Source of the DNA: Eublepharis macularius
Taxonomy: Eukaryota; Chordata; Lepidosauria; Squamata; Eublepharidae
Length of the DNA: 64,000 bases
NCBI RefSeq assembly: GCF_028583425.1
Contig: NC_072790.1
Span: 12,568,552 to 12,632,551, forward strand
Direction: 5' to 3'
Below, in pieces: positions 1 through 12,149 of the stretch. How positions within the stretch are numbered: the first letter of the stretch is position 1; every line of letters starts with the position of its first letter. Position numbers and translations under genes: made by a program. Below the pieces are notes generated by a model. It saw only the letters and a program-made list of their open reading frames with translations, did no database searches and was not told the origin of the DNA.

Positions 1-640
1 AGATAAAATTTTGAAATCTAGGACACCTTACCTGGAGCAGTCAAGCACCATCGGCAATAAAGAAACCTCACTTGCAAGGGGCTGTTGCTAGTTCCGATCA
101 CGGAAAAAGTGGGTCATCTGCTTGTATTTGCCTAAGTTACATTGTTAAAAGTCAACTGCTGTTCTGTTTATGAAGCAACAGAAAAGAGCTTCACGAAACC
201 AACTTCAGGTCCAGCTACAAGGATTCAAGAATGTTTATTAAAGGTGTGTGAAGTATGTTGCAAGTATGCAAAAATATTGTTACCTGGAGCAGGCACAATC
301 CAGCAGAGGAGCGCAGGCCTGGAAGACACTCCCACCAGTCACAGATAGCTGGGGACAAGTCCAGCTGTGAAACGGGAATGACAGCTGAAAATTAAGATGG
401 GCAACAGGTCTGCCAAGATGGGAAGACGGGGAAGGCATGATTCTGGTGGCCTGGTCATAAATTAATATTCTTTAAAGCTTTTTGAAAGGCAGAAATAACA
501 GAATGCCCTTGGCCAGGCCCACAACTTGTAGTTAATTCCAACTGTTTTTAGAGTCACGTTTGTACCTCTGATAACATGCAGATAAACTACATCATCTCAG
601 TTTGTAAAACTTGTTAAAATGGCAGAGGCAGATTTAGGGA
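1..640. other. No recognisable feature
   Basis: I see no exon with splice signals and no repeat family that I can name here. Confidence 0.4.
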
Positions 641-644
641 TGAG

Positions 645-849
645 TTGTGGTTTAGTGGAAGAGCCTCTGCTTGGCATGCCAAGGGTTCCAGGTTCAATCC
701 CCACCACCTCTGATTAAAAAGGCCCAGGCATTAGGTGACAAGAAAGACCTCTGCCCAAGACCCTGAAGAGCTGCTGCCAGTCTGAGTGGACAATACTGAC
801 CTCGATGGACTGGTAGTCTGATTCACTATAAAGCAGCTTCATGGGTCTA
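645..849 (+). repeat. tRNA-derived SINE
   Basis: The head reads like a tRNA gene: A-box-like TGTGGTTTAGTGG and B-box-like GGTTCAATCC around 692. The body contains gaccctgaagagctgctgcc and ends near ataaagcagcttcatg, a tail I associate with squamate SINEs. Confidence 0.8.
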
Positions 850-1139
850 TAATGTGATTTTTAGTATGCATGTTACAATTTGTTGGCCACCTTGGTGGCC
901 CTTATGAGAGCAGACAGGATATACGTTTTGGGGAAAAATGTGTCCACTTGTCCATGAAGAGCTTTAAGGCACATATCCCACCAAACAATGCTGCAGTTCT
1001 GAAATACAGCCCTGCCGTTTCAGAAGTTCCTTCCTTTGTGGTTCAATCTTTCTCAGTGGAAAAGAGGGGAGCACCGTTCTCACTGTATCAGACCATGAGG
1101 AGGTTTACATGATGGAATGCTCCTCATATAAAACATTCT

Positions 1140-1345
1140 AGATTCATGTCATCTACACAGTTCAGTCTTTCTACTGAGTCAGACCCTGCATCTAACCTGT
1201 TCGTTATTGTCTACACTGGAGAGCCACTACCAGCCAGGGTTTGGGGTAGAGGATCTTTCCCATCACCTTTTAAACTGGAGTCTTAGCCTGGGACCTTCTG
1301 CAGGCCAAGCAGATGCTCTCCCGCGCTGAGACCCAGCCCCTCCCC
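1140..1345 (-). repeat. tRNA-derived SINE, same family, diverged
   Basis: Read on the minus strand it gives gagcatctgcttggcctgca, then gtcccaggctaa in the B-box place, then a body ending with ...gtctgactcagtaga. It matches the SINE at 645-849 throughout. Confidence 0.7.
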
Positions 1346-1349
1346 TTAG

Positions 1350-2735
1350 GGATCCTAGACACTCGCATGACATGGAGAACGCAGATCTAGAATCCTTCCC
1401 TCCAACATGTTTCTAGGCGAAGGAATATGGGGGGGGGGGGTGGAGAAGCGGAAGAACAGGTGAGCCTGAAGGGGTACAACCGAGACACAGGCTGTGCACC
1501 TCAGAGAGAGTTAGGCTTTCACTACCATCTGCTGAAGTTTCTTGATGATTCATGCCACCGTAGTCTCTAAATTACACGGCATACAAGGTAATTTTCAGGA
1601 GTGCACAGGCACAGACTGATATACAACACGATGGACAACTTGGAGCTGAAAAAACAAAGTTCTCACATCAGCTCTGGCACGTACTAGCCCATGGGAGTTG
1701 ATGGCACTATGGGCAGAGAGCAGAGAACTCACCTAGGTCTCCAACTAACACCTTTAAATTCATAATTAACTTCCTCCTTATCTTTCCCCATCCTTATAAA
1801 TGCCTTCTGTCATTTGGAATGCAAGCCTGGAGGCAAACTCATATCTACCTTTATCTCTGTAATGCGCTTACTCACTCAACACATTCTAAGTGGCAATCAG
1901 GACCATGGAGAAATCAAAGACTTCTTGTACTATCCTATGTCAGGATCAAATCCTAGAGGATGAATTGCTTGGAACCTCCAAAGACATTTGCCTGGATTCT
2001 TCACCTTGGCCCCAGGGAACTTCAGAACAACCGTGGGGTTCTTCCATCCTAGCAACTAAACCAGATATGGCTGTTTGCTTGAAGTTCCGCTCCAAAACGT
2101 TATTGCCAACTCATCTTGCTAGAATATATTCCCATGTATTGGACGAAGAATTTACCATGTCCTTTCTTCCATGGCTTCTCTGAAAAAAATGTTTTTTTTT
2201 CTCCTGCAGGCTAGATGTCAATACTGTACAATGATAAAGATCAAAATTCTATGAGCTACCACATGCATAAACCCCGAAGAAAATAAATCCCACAGCTATG
2301 GAACAGAAGAGTATACCCCAGTGTGGACTGGGGCCATCATCCTTTGACCCTGATTTTGCTAATTTCCACTGGAAACGAGATTGCACCTATCTGTGCTGCA
2401 AATATTCCTATGCCTTACATCTAGAGATGATTCACTGAGAGCAGGCCACTTTTAAGAGCAAAGGGACGGGCATGGGACAGGCTTATTAGCGACAGCCTAA
2501 CGAACGGATCAAGTCAGTCTAACTGCATAGAACTCCCCATCAAAAAAAGTATTTCTAGAGATGAGATTCCTTCATCTATAAATGAATCCTAATCTTCTTC
2601 GATCGTCTCTTCAGCACTGCAAGAAAAAACTCTCACATACCTTAACCAAAAGTTGTCTGTCCTGATTCACGGGTTAATGCTAGTTTTTAGTGAAATTTGT
2701 GTCCTTCAGAAGGACAGAGCTACTGTTGCTTATTA
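1350..2735. other. No recognisable feature
   Basis: There is a poly-G run near 1431 and a 97-codon open frame at 1890-2183. That frame has no splice context and no motif I know. Nothing else is interpretable. Confidence 0.35.
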
Positions 2736-2737
2736 TT

Positions 2738-3098
2738 AGAGCACCTTTATCCCACCTTTCTCCAAAACTGAAGGAAGCTAACAGTGAGAATAAAAAAAAA
2801 CAATGAAAAGATCCCTAAAAACAAACCAACAAATGTGATTGGCTCACAGTATCAAAAGCCCTTCTGAATAATGGCTTCGCACAACTTGTAGAATCTCAAA
2901 GTGGGAGCAACCACCTCCAAACTTCAGGCTACTCCATAAAATAGGAGTGGCCACTGAAAAAACCCTAGATCTAGCAGTAGCTGTCCTAACTATTTTACCG
3001 CAAGAAATAGCAACAGGTGTTGGTCCTCTGAACAAAATGCATAGAATTACCCCCTTGCTGGATTTCTTTGATCCTAATTTCTCAAGCTGTTGAATCAT
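2738..3098 (-). mobile_element. L2-like LINE, 3' fragment
   Basis: The minus strand encodes a decayed FSVATPILWSSL, equivalent to the FSVVAPTLWNSLP C-terminal motif of L2/CR1-type reverse transcriptases. It ends in a short tail (..ggtgggataaaggtgc..) followed by an ATA-rich end. Confidence 0.65.
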
Positions 3099-3104
3099 TT
3101 ATTT

Positions 3105-3370
3105 GTTCATTTATTTATTCATCGTCCGCATTTCTCACTGAGACTCAAAGCAGATTACACAGCGCGAGATTAGTACAGTCAGTATCCTGGACATTTCCAT
3201 AAACGCCATAGGGTAAATAAATACAAGTTTACAAAGACATAGCATTAGCAAGAATCCATTACAGAGTTTAAAAAATGCTGAAACAGAGCATAAGCAGTTC
3301 TAGGCCTGACAGCTGACAACATATAACTACCCGGTAGGATCATACTTGAAGCACAATTTAAGATGAAATC
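3105..3370 (-). mobile_element. L2-like LINE 3' UTR
   Basis: On the minus strand it ends ...gagtctcagtgagaaatgcgg followed by an A/T-rich tail. This is the same 3' end as the plus-strand L2 at 60.0-61.3 kb, whose end reads gagtctcagcgagaaaggcgg. No coding remains. Confidence 0.75.
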
Positions 3371-3427
3371 CAGCGTGACTGTATTTTTTTTTTTGCATGG
3401 CAACCAACCCAAAAAGTTCAACCAATA

Positions 3428-3612
3428 TTCAGGTCTAGTAGCACCTTAAAGACTTGCTTGATTTTGAGAGTCAGAGCTCCCTTTGTCGGGAAGCTGAAGG
3501 GGACGCCGACTCTCAAAAGTGCATCTCCCGGAAATCGAGTTGGTCCTTACGGTGTTACTGGACCCAAATCTTGCTCTTCTACTACAGACCAACAGGGCTA
3601 CCCACTTGAAAA
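3428..3612. repeat. Fold-back interspersed repeat
   Basis: It contains ggtctagtagcaccttaaag near the start and ggtgttactggacccaaatc near the end, with tctcaaaagt opposite gattttgagagtcag between them. The same palindromic repeat occurs at 54281-54486, and one arm occurs at 8168-8215 and 26921-27041. Confidence 0.65.
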
Positions 3613-4296
3613 TCTCAACCAGTAACTGTCCCACCCTCACCCACCTAGGAGAACCTCTGCTTCTAAGGGGCAAGAGATATGCTGCCCTTCTATTCCAGCT
3701 TACCCAACTTTACGAGAAAGTCCAGTTATAAGAAAAGATACTGCATATCTGATTTTGCTTCTGAGTTGTTGTAGTGCAAGAGCAACACCTAGTGTTCCAC
3801 AGTATACTGCAGAGAACATAAAACTGGACTATGGTTTATTTTAGATGCGTTCTCTTCTGCTGCCAAGACTAGAGGCTTCCTTCACACAGTCACTTCCTTT
3901 CAGATGAATGTCCTTGCTTTTCTACCTCCTATTTCCTCTTCAGAGGTCATCAGTTTCTAGTTTCTTTCATACTAGGCATTCATTAAGGGCTTCACTCCCA
4001 TTAGTTTGCTGCAATTTTTACAAGCCTCCATGTACAATGGATCAGCATTATCACGTCGCTATTGATGTAGAATTTACTCAGCAGCAAGGAGAAACCAGGG
4101 GATCCCTTGATACATAGTCCGGGATCCTACCAGTTGTACTACTTCAGCTTTAAGCAAGATTTCTCCCCCAAGGATCCTCTAGATGGGATGCCCAGCAAGC
4201 TTAATCCAGGTGAGATGTCGTAGCTCCCCCTTTAGGTGGTCACCAAATACATTTTGCCTCTTTGAGGAAAGTTTGAGGAGGAGGAGGAGGCCCTAC

Positions 4297-4465
4297 GCCA
4301 GCATGGTGTGGCGGCAAGTGTTAAAACTAGCGTCTGGGAGACTCAGGTTCGAATCCTCCACTCTGCCAGGTGACCTCTGGCCTGTCACTCTATCTTTCTC
4401 ATAACCTAGCCTACACCTCATAAGAGAAGATAAAACAGAGGAGGGGAGAACAGCGTGTCTCCTTC
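4297..4465 (+). repeat. tRNA-derived SINE
   Basis: It starts gccagcatggtgtggcggca and has an exact B box GGTTCGAATCC at about 4347. The body follows the pattern ctctgcc..gtgacctctggcc..cctagcctacacctcat of the squamate tRNA SINEs. Confidence 0.75.
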
Positions 4466-4536
4466 GACACCAGTGGGAAGGGAGGAGAGGGAATGGTAGA
4501 AAGGGGGCATAGGCCCCTTACTTGAACTTAACCCTA

Positions 4537-4960
4537 TTTCACAGAATCATAGGGTTGGAAGAGGCCTCTAGAGTCATCTAGTCCAACCTCCTGTACAATG
4601 CAGGAAATTCATAGTTACCTTCCCCCACATACCCAGTTACCCTTAGTGCATTCCCAGAAGATGGCAAAACTCCGTCAGGATCCCTAGCCAAACTGCCCTG
4701 GGGAAAATTGCATCCTGACCCCAAAGCTGTTATTGACATTACCCTGAGCATGTAAGGAGGGGCCGTGAGAACCAAGCACTGATGTAACCCTTCCTGCCCT
4801 CCCTCTCATGATCTGCACTGCTGCCTGCTCCACACTTGATACTGGCCTGTGCTTCCCTCCGCAGCGCACTCTTGGAGGGACGGGCTGCCTCTTCTGGTCT
4901 TCCCTCCATGGCAGTGCCCTCTGGAGGTGCACCAGGGTAGGAAGTGAGTTATCTGGAACA
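4537..4960 (-). mobile_element. CR1 LINE 3' UTR
   Basis: Read on the minus strand it ends ...ggttggactagatgactcta followed by cctatgattctgtg. That is the diagnostic CR1 tail of ATTCTATG-type repeats. Upstream is the non-coding 3' region only. Confidence 0.85.
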
Positions 4961-5117
4961 CGGTTAGCCTTTTATATAGTAGGATGAGTTATGGGTGGAA
5001 CAAATAATGATTATACTTAACCAAAAGATATTATGCTGTTGACACTGAAAATGAGACATGGTTGTTGTTCACAAAGACTAATGTGTTGCTTCAACTTAAA
5101 TTGGATGGCAATCATAA

Positions 5118-6025
5118 TATCATAGAGTTGCAAAGTACCTCCTGAATCATCTAGTCCAACCTCCCTGCACAATTAACATCACCAGGATCCCTAGCCGAAT
5201 TGGCCTGGGAAAAACTGCTACCTGACCCTAAGATAGGGATTGGCCTTACCCAGGGCATGTAAAAAGGGGCCACGAGAACTAAGAACTGATGTAACCCTTC
5301 CTGCCCTCCTTTTCATGATTTGCTTAGGTTCACAGAACCAGCACTGCTGTCAGAAGGCCAGCTAGCCTCTGCTTAAAAACCTCCAAAGAAAGAGAGCCCA
5401 CCACCTCCTGAGGAAGCCTGTTCCACTGAGGAACCACTCTGTCAGGAAGTTCATCCTAATGTTTAGCCCAAAACTCTTTTAATTTTAAGCAGTTGGTTCT
5501 GGTCCAACCTTCTGGGGCAGTGGAAAACAACTCCGCACCATCCTCTATATCACAGCCCTTCAAGTACTTGAAGATGATTACCATATCACCTCTCAGTCGT
5601 CTCCTCCAGGTTAAACATTCTGAGCTCCTTCAACCTTTCCTCACAGGACTTGGTGTCCAGACCCCTCACCATCTTCTTTGTCCTCCTCTGGAAACGTTGC
5701 AGCTTGTCTATATCCTTCTTAAATTGTGGTGCCCAAAACTGAATGCAATACTCTAGGTGAGGTTTAACCAGAGCAGAGCAGGATACCGTCACTTCATGTG
5801 ATCTGGACACTATGCTTCTATTGATATAGCCCAAAATCACATTTGCTTTTTTAGCTACCACATCATTCAGCTAATTCATGTTCAGTGTATGGTCCACTAA
5901 GACCCCTAGATCCTTTTCAAATGTACTACTGCCAAGACAAGTCTCCCCCATCCTATAATCATGCATTTCATTTTTCCTGCCCAAATACACAGCTTTGCAT
6001 TTATCTGTTGAGATTAATTTTGTTT
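5118..6025 (-). mobile_element. CR1 LINE, 3' part with reverse transcriptase C-terminus
   Basis: A 5'-truncated CR1 copy. The minus strand first encodes DKCKAVYLGRKNEMHDY and EKDLGVLVDH. After a break near 5865 it continues KANVILGYINRSIVSR, LVKPHLEYCIQFWAPQF and QRRTKKMVRGL, which are the usual CR1 ORF2 C-terminal blocks. The 3' UTR follows and ends in a CR1 tail like that of its neighbour at 4537. No functional protein is possible because catalytic RT motifs are absent. Confidence 0.92.
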
Positions 6026-6029
6026 GTTT

Positions 6030-7255
6030 TAGCTTAAGGCATGGATCCCATGGAGCTTTTCTGCAGACAGAAGAGTCTGCAGGCTCCCGGCCACATTTCC
6101 ACAGACAAAAAACTTCATGGAACATGACTTTTCTGCCCCCCTCCCCCATTGAAGCCCCAAAACCTTCCCAAAATGCTGTTCCCACCGGAACACCATTTCA
6201 GGGGGCATTTGAGGTGTAGTGGAAGGGAGGAAGCTGGAAAAATCAGTTTGCCTAAGGCCACCTTGTTAACTCCCATCTGAAGAGATGTGAACCAAAGACT
6301 ACCAGATTTTGCAGTTGTCTTAACCACTCCACATCGTATTTTTTTTTAAAAAACCTGCACTTCCTTTAGTCTCTGGAAGCCTACATAACCTGTAATTGTG
6401 GTGCCTGGCTTGGCTCTTGAGCACCGTCTAGGAATTCTGTTACATGGTCTTGCCTGCTATTCTTCCCAACTTTGAGCAGCCAGTCTTCTGTTCTAACAAG
6501 CTGACAACTGTCCCCCGACCCCATTTCTTTTCTATCTACTACAGCATACCCAATATTCTAAATTCTCCCATACAGAATTCAGAGTTTGGTAAGAAAACTC
6601 CCCCAATTCCAGGCTTCCTCAATGTTTTATGTCATTCCTGCCTTCACCCTTATTGCCAGAGGCTGGCCAGAACTCTTCTCCCAGGGTGGCCCAACTTGCC
6701 TCATTGTTTCTGCCTCACTTGGGCAACGAAAGAGCTCTGGAAAATATCTCTCTCTCCTTTAATACTGCAATGTCCATCTTCATTTTCACCTCCATCAACA
6801 CAGCTCCAGTGGAACATATCCTACAAAGGGCTGAGAAAAGGACAGGGCTGGATTTAGTCAGAGCCTAGTGAAGATCAAGCGCTCGGCCACAGAATCTATG
6901 TTTAAGCTCGGGCCGGCAGGCTAATGCTTGCCACACACGCGTCTATCCCAGAGGCCATCAGGAAGGGACGGGGAGTTTGGACTCAGGTACCCTCACAAGC
7001 AACTTTGTACTCAACTTTCACTGCTTTGTGCACTCAAACACGGGCTCCCAAGAAGGGAGAAGATTATTTGAAGAACAGTTTCTCAGTATGCACAGATGCT
7101 TCCTTCCACACTGAAATCCCATTCCTTGGGGGCTGGCTAGGGCGTGGGGCAATACCAAAGTGGTGGAGGCCTAAACAACCACAAGGTTTTATTCCCCCAT
7201 AAACTTCTGTAGACTTGAGTCCCTTTCGTCACATGTATGCAGCGGTAGGTCATCA
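6030..7255. other. No recognisable feature
   Basis: Open frames of up to 137 codons (6444-6857) are proline-, leucine- and serine-rich and show no domain. I see no splice-bounded exon. Confidence 0.35.
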
Positions 7256-7269
7256 ATGGCAGGCACTGC

Positions 7270-7308
7270 CTCTCTCTCTCTCTCTGTGTGTGTGTGGGGG
7301 GGGGGGGG
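7270..7308. repeat. Compound microsatellite
   Basis: A CT run passes into GT and then into a G homopolymer, just before the CpG island. Confidence 0.9.
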
Positions 7309-7339
7309 TCATGAAGCTATGAAGCGCATAGAAACCCAT

Positions 7340-8085
7340 GTCCACATAGGGTTGCCAGTTTCCAGACGGGAGATTCCTGGAGATCTCCCGGAATCATCAC
7401 TAGTCTCCGCCCAACCGCTCTCAGGCCCCCTGGAGAAAGTGGCGGCTTCGGAGCCGGGCTCCCCCGGCCTCCCCACCTTCTGTCCCCAAACCTCCGGGCA
7501 TTTCTCAGCCTGGGTTGGGGGCAGGCCAGGGGGGGGCTTCACAGGCCCGCCTGCAAAGAGCCACGGCCAGGACCGGGAACTCCTGCTTCCTCCGGACCGC
7601 CCAGGCCGCCTTCGCCTCAGTCAGTTCAGAGGCTCCGGGCGGGGGCGAGGCGGGGGCGAGGCCCGAGGGAGTGGCGCAGGTGGAGGGCAGGCCTGGAGGA
7701 CGCCTCAGGCCCCGGCAGGGCCGTCTCAGCCAGGGAGGCTCCAGCGGCGACAAAATGGCCGCCCGCGACCTGCTCCTGCCCGCAAGAAAGATGGCGCCGA
7801 GCGCGCCGCCCCGTTTGATTGGCGCCTGCTCCGACCACGTGACATACGAGGGCCCACTGCGTCTCCCTACCTCCGCGTCGCTCCATGGCCGGGAGTGCGC
7901 GCATGCGTACGAGCCACCGAAGTGGCCAGCCTGGGTGTTCGCTTGTCCTCTCTGGGACGCTGTGGGTCGCCCTCTTGCCGCCCGACATAACCCCTCAAAA
8001 CCCCGCCCACGGTCGCCTCAGGGCGCCCCCGGCAGGAAAAGGCGGAACGTGCAAAGCCAGAAAGCCGGGAGAGGCAGGGTAAGCA
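7340..8085 (+). promoter_or_regulatory. CpG island, housekeeping-type promoter
   Basis: This block is far richer in G+C and CpG than its AT-rich, CpG-poor surroundings. It holds two YY1-type motifs in plus orientation (AAATGGCCGCC near 7753, AAGATGGCG at 7788-7796). It also has a reverse CCAAT box (GATTGG, 7817-7822), a CACGTGAC E-box at 7836-7843 and an NRF1-like TGCGCGCATGCG at 7896-7907. YY1 sites of this orientation usually sit just downstream of a start site on the same strand, which suggests transcription to the right from about 7.74-7.79 kb. A donor-like CAGG|GTAAGC at 8078/8079 would then close a first exon. Both edges of the island contain fragments of a hAT-like MITE (GTTGCCAG and GCCAACCTCCAGG motifs). 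Confidence 0.7.
7755..8078 (+). CDS. Possible first coding exon from the CpG island (hypothetical)
   Basis: The ATG inside the first YY1 motif opens a frame of exactly 108 codons that reaches the donor-like site CAGG|GTAAGC in phase 0. It begins MAARDLLLPARKMAPSAPP. I recognise no domain, and GC-rich islands keep frames open by chance. A shorter ATG with a good context (CCATGGCC at 7884) opens another frame in the same block, and a minus-strand reading with its own donor is also possible. I list this only as the best-placed candidate; it may well be untranslated. Confidence 0.2.
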
Positions 8086-8215
8086 CTTGCCAACCTCCAG
8101 GTGGCGGCTGGAGATCTCCCGGAATTGCAACGCCTCTCCAGGTGACACATCAGTTCCCCTGGGGACAATAGAAAAAAGTCCAGGAGCACCTTTAAGGCTA
8201 ACGAACTTTATTGTC
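8086..8215. repeat. Fragments of a hAT-like MITE and a fold-back repeat
   Basis: 8086-8166 reads gccaacctccaggtggcggc then ggagatctcccggaatt, the end of the GTTGCCA MITE family. 8168-8215 reads aaaagtccaggagcaccttt then gaactttattgtcgcataaa, one arm of the fold-back repeat. Confidence 0.6.
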
Positions 8216-8235
8216 GCATAAACTTTCTAGTGTGG

Positions 8236-11200
8236 GAAGAAAGTAAAACCAGGATCCACATGGATCCTCACGGATCCTATGGTTTATTAAATAGGAAAAC
8301 CACAAATGAAACATCAAATCACATATCACAGCCAGGTCCACAGACTGAAATATAAAAAAACACTGATCCAAAAATATTTGGCCCTGCCACGGTGAAAAAA
8401 CGTGAATCTGAGACACGGATCCTCATGAATTCATATGATTTTTACGTTGAAAGAAAACAAAAAGGCTGTCACATTTTAGATCATGTCCCAGGCTACAGAG
8501 AGCAACAAAACAATCACGCATTCACAAATTCGTGGTGCTGCCACGGCACAAAAACAAGCTAAAAAAGCACAGATCCTCAAGGATCGTCTTGATTTTTAGA
8601 TGAGGCCACCCAAAATACACCATTCAATACTAGATCATGTCCGGTGACACAAATGGGACCATAAAAACCAGCCGTCTACCACTTCGTGGCACCACCACGG
8701 GGAGAAAACATGGCTCAAAAGCATGGATCCTCTCAGACCGTCTTGATTTTTACGTGGGGTCACCCAAAATCCACCATACAATACTAGATTATGTCCATTG
8801 CCACAAATGGGACCCAAAAATTCAGCCATCCACCTCTTCGTGGCACCGCCATGAAGCAAAAACATGCTAAAAAGCCACGGATTCTCATAGATCCTCTTGA
8901 TTTTTACATGAGGCCATCCAAAATACACCACAGAATACTCAATCGTGTCCATTGCCAAAAATGGGACGCAAAGATTAAGCCATCCATCACTTTGTGGCAC
9001 CGCCACAGGGCAAAAACATGGATCAAAAGCACGGATCCACAAGGATCCTCTTGATTTTTACATGGGGCCACCCAAAATACACCATACAGTACTAGATCAT
9101 GCCCAATGACACAAATGGGACCAGAAAAACTAGCCATCCACCGCTTCGCGGAACTGCCACGGGGCAAAAACATGGTTCAAAAGCATGGATCCTCACGGAT
9201 CCTCTTGATTTTTAAATGGGGCCATGCAAAATCCACCATACAATACTAGAACAGATCCATTGCCACAAATGAGACCCAAAGATTCAGCCATCCACCTCTT
9301 CGTGGCACCACCACGGGGCAAAAACATGGCTCAAAACCACAGATCCTCAAGGATCGTCTTGATTTTTACATGGGGCCACCCAAAATACACCATAGAATAT
9401 TCAATCATCTCCATTGCCAAAAATGGGACTCAAAGATTAAGCTGTCCATCCCTTCGTGGCATCGCCACGGGGCAAAAACATGGTTCAAAAGCACGGATCC
9501 TCAGAGATCCTCTTTATTTTTACATGTGGCCACCCAAAATCCACCATACAATACTTGATCAGGTCCAGTGCCAAAATTGGGACCCAAAAATTCGGCCATC
9601 CACCTCAATGTGGCACCGCCATGAAGCAAAAACATGCTAAAAAGCACGGATCCTCATAGATCCTCTTGATTTTTACGTGGGGTCACCCAAAATCCACCAT
9701 ACACTACTGGATCATGTCCATTGACACAAATGGGACCAAAAAAAACAGCGTCCACCACTTCGTGGCAAAAACATGGATCAAAAGCAAGGATCCTCTCGGA
9801 TCGTCTTGATTTTTACGAGGGATCATCCACAATACACCATAGAATACTAGATCCATTGCCACAAATGGGACCCAAAGATTAAGCCTTCCACCCCTTCGTG
9901 GCACTTCCACGGGGCAAAAATATGGCTCAAAAGCACGAATCCTCAAGGATCGTCTTGATTTTTACATGGGGCCACCCAAAACACACCATACAATACTAGA
10001 TCATGTCCAATGACACAAATGGGACCAAAAATTCAGCCATCGACCTCTTTGTGGCACCGCCATGAAGCAAAACCATTCTAAGAAGCCACGGATCCCAATG
10101 GATCCTCTTGAATTTTAAAAAGGGTCACCCAAAATCCACCACACAATACTCAATCATGACCATTGCCAAAAATGGGACCCAAAAAACGAGCCACCCACCA
10201 CTTTGTGGAACCGCCACGGGGCAAAAACATGGCTCAAAAGCACGGATCCTCAAGGATCGTCTTGATTTTTACATGGGGCCACCCAAAATACACCATACAA
10301 TACTAGATCATGTCCAATGACACAAATGGGACCAAAAAAACCAGCGTCCACCACTTCGTGGCACCGCCACGGGGCAAAAACATGGATCAAAAGCAAGAAT
10401 CCTCTCGGATCGTCTTGATTTTTATGAGGGATCATCCACAATACACCATAGAATACTTGATTGTGTCTATTGCCACAAATGGGACCCAAAGATTAAGCTG
10501 TCTACCCCTTCGTGGCACTGCCACGGGCCAAAAACTTGGTTCAAAAGCACAGATCCTCACGAATCCTCTTGATTTTTAAATGAGGCCATGCAAAATCCAC
10601 CATACAATACTAGATCAGGTCCTTTGCCACAAATGAGACCCAAAAATTCAGCCATCCACCTCTTTGTGGCACCGCCATGGAGCAAAAATATGGCGCAAAA
10701 GCACAGATTCTCATGAATCCTCTTGATTTTTACACGGGTTCACCCGAAATCCACCATACAATACTAGATCATGTCCAATGACACAAATGGGATGAGAAAA
10801 ACCAGCTGTCCACCGCTCTGTGGCACTGCCACGGGGTAAAAACTTGGTTCAAAAGCATGGATCCTCACGGATCCTCTTGATTTTAAATCGGGCCACCCAA
10901 AATCCACCATATAATACTAGATTAGGTCCAGTGCCACAAATGGGACCCAAAAATTCAGCCGTCGACCTCTTCGTGGCACCACCATGAAGCAAAACCATGC
11001 AAAGAAGCCACGGATCCCCATGGATCCTCTTGATTTTTACAATGGGTCGCCCAAAATCCACCATACAATCCCAGACCATCTCTGTTGCCATAAAGGGCAC
11101 CAATAATTTAGCCATCCACTGCTACATGGAACTTCCACAGCACAAAAATACGGTTCAAAAGCACAGATCCTCATGGATCCTCTAGATTTTTTAATGGGAC

Positions 11201-12130
11201 TGCCCAAAATCCACCATGCAATCCCAGATCATGTCCATTGCCACAAATGGCACCATAAAATCACGCCATCCACCGCTTCATGGCACCACCACAGCACAAA
11301 CAGTTGGTTCAAAAGCACAGATCCTCATGGATCCTCTTCATTTTTACATGGGGCCACCCAAAATACACCATACCATCCCAGATCATATCCATTGCCATAA
11401 ATGGGACCTAAAAATTCAGCCCTCCACCGCTTCGTGGCAGTGCCACGGTGCAAAAACATGGTTCAAAAGCACGAATCCTGATGGATCCTCTTGAATTTCA
11501 CATGGGACCACCCAAAATCCACCATACAGTCCAAGATCATAATCACTGCCACAAATGGCATCAAAAAATCCAGCCATCCAGCGCTTTGTGCCACTGCCAC
11601 AGCGGAAAAACATGGTTCAAAAGCACACATCCTCATGGATCCTCTTGATTTTTACATGAGTCTACCCAAAACCCACCATACAGTCCAAGATCATGTCCAT
11701 TGCCAAAAATGGAACCAAAAATTTCAGCCATCCACCACCACAGCACAAAACATGATTCAATGGCATGGATCCTCATGAATCCTCTTGATTTTTACATGGG
11801 GCCACCCAAAATCTACCATATAGTTCAAGATCATGTCCATTGCCACAAATGGAAGCAAAAAATCCAGCCATCCACCCCTTTGTTGCACCGCCATGGCAGA
11901 AAAACTTGGTTAAAAAATATGGATCCTCATGGATCCTCTTGGTTTTTACATGGGGTCACCTAAAGTCCAGCATACAGACCAAAACCATAATCATTGCCAC
12001 AAATGGAACCAATTCAGCCTTCCACAGATTTACGGCACCGTCATGGCAGAAAAAACTTGGTTCAAAAGCACGGATACTCATGGTTCCTCTTGATTTTTAT
12101 ATGGGGTGACCTAAAATCTACCATGCAGTC
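8236..12130 (+). repeat. 154-bp satellite-like tandem array, block 1
   Basis: About 25 head-to-tail monomers. The motif tcttgattttta recurs at 8590, 8744, 8898, 9052, 9206, 9360, 9514 and 9668, a strict 154-bp step, with later steps of 140-154. Each monomer has paired BamHI-like GGATCC sites separated by a few bases, then gatttttacatggggccacc, then atcatgtccattgcc and a small palindrome gtggcaccgccac. Monomers at the left edge (8236-8580) are the most diverged. From about 11.04 kb they become a second subtype with tcccagatcatg or tccaagatcatg in place of tactagatcatg. The many open frames in the block are by-products of the repeat, since 154 is not divisible by three. Confidence 0.95.
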
Positions 12131-12149
12131 CCACTGGAGCCCAAGAATT

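Noticed and set aside
645..720. Functional tRNA gene
   Set aside because: The tRNA-like head lacks a full cloverleaf and is joined to a SINE body shared with other copies.
7256..8171. Open frames of 218-244 codons in the CpG island as a protein-coding gene
   Set aside because: GC-rich sequence opens several frames on both strands. No domain is recognisable, so only a low-confidence first-exon candidate was kept.
8635..11963. Many open frames of 60-138 codons on both strands, repeating similar peptides
   Set aside because: They recur with the 154-bp satellite, exist on both strands and shift frame between monomers. They are products of the tandem repeat.
8236..12130. CRISPR-like array because of regular spacing
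   Set aside because: Whole 154-bp monomers repeat without short repeats and unique spacers, in a vertebrate genome.
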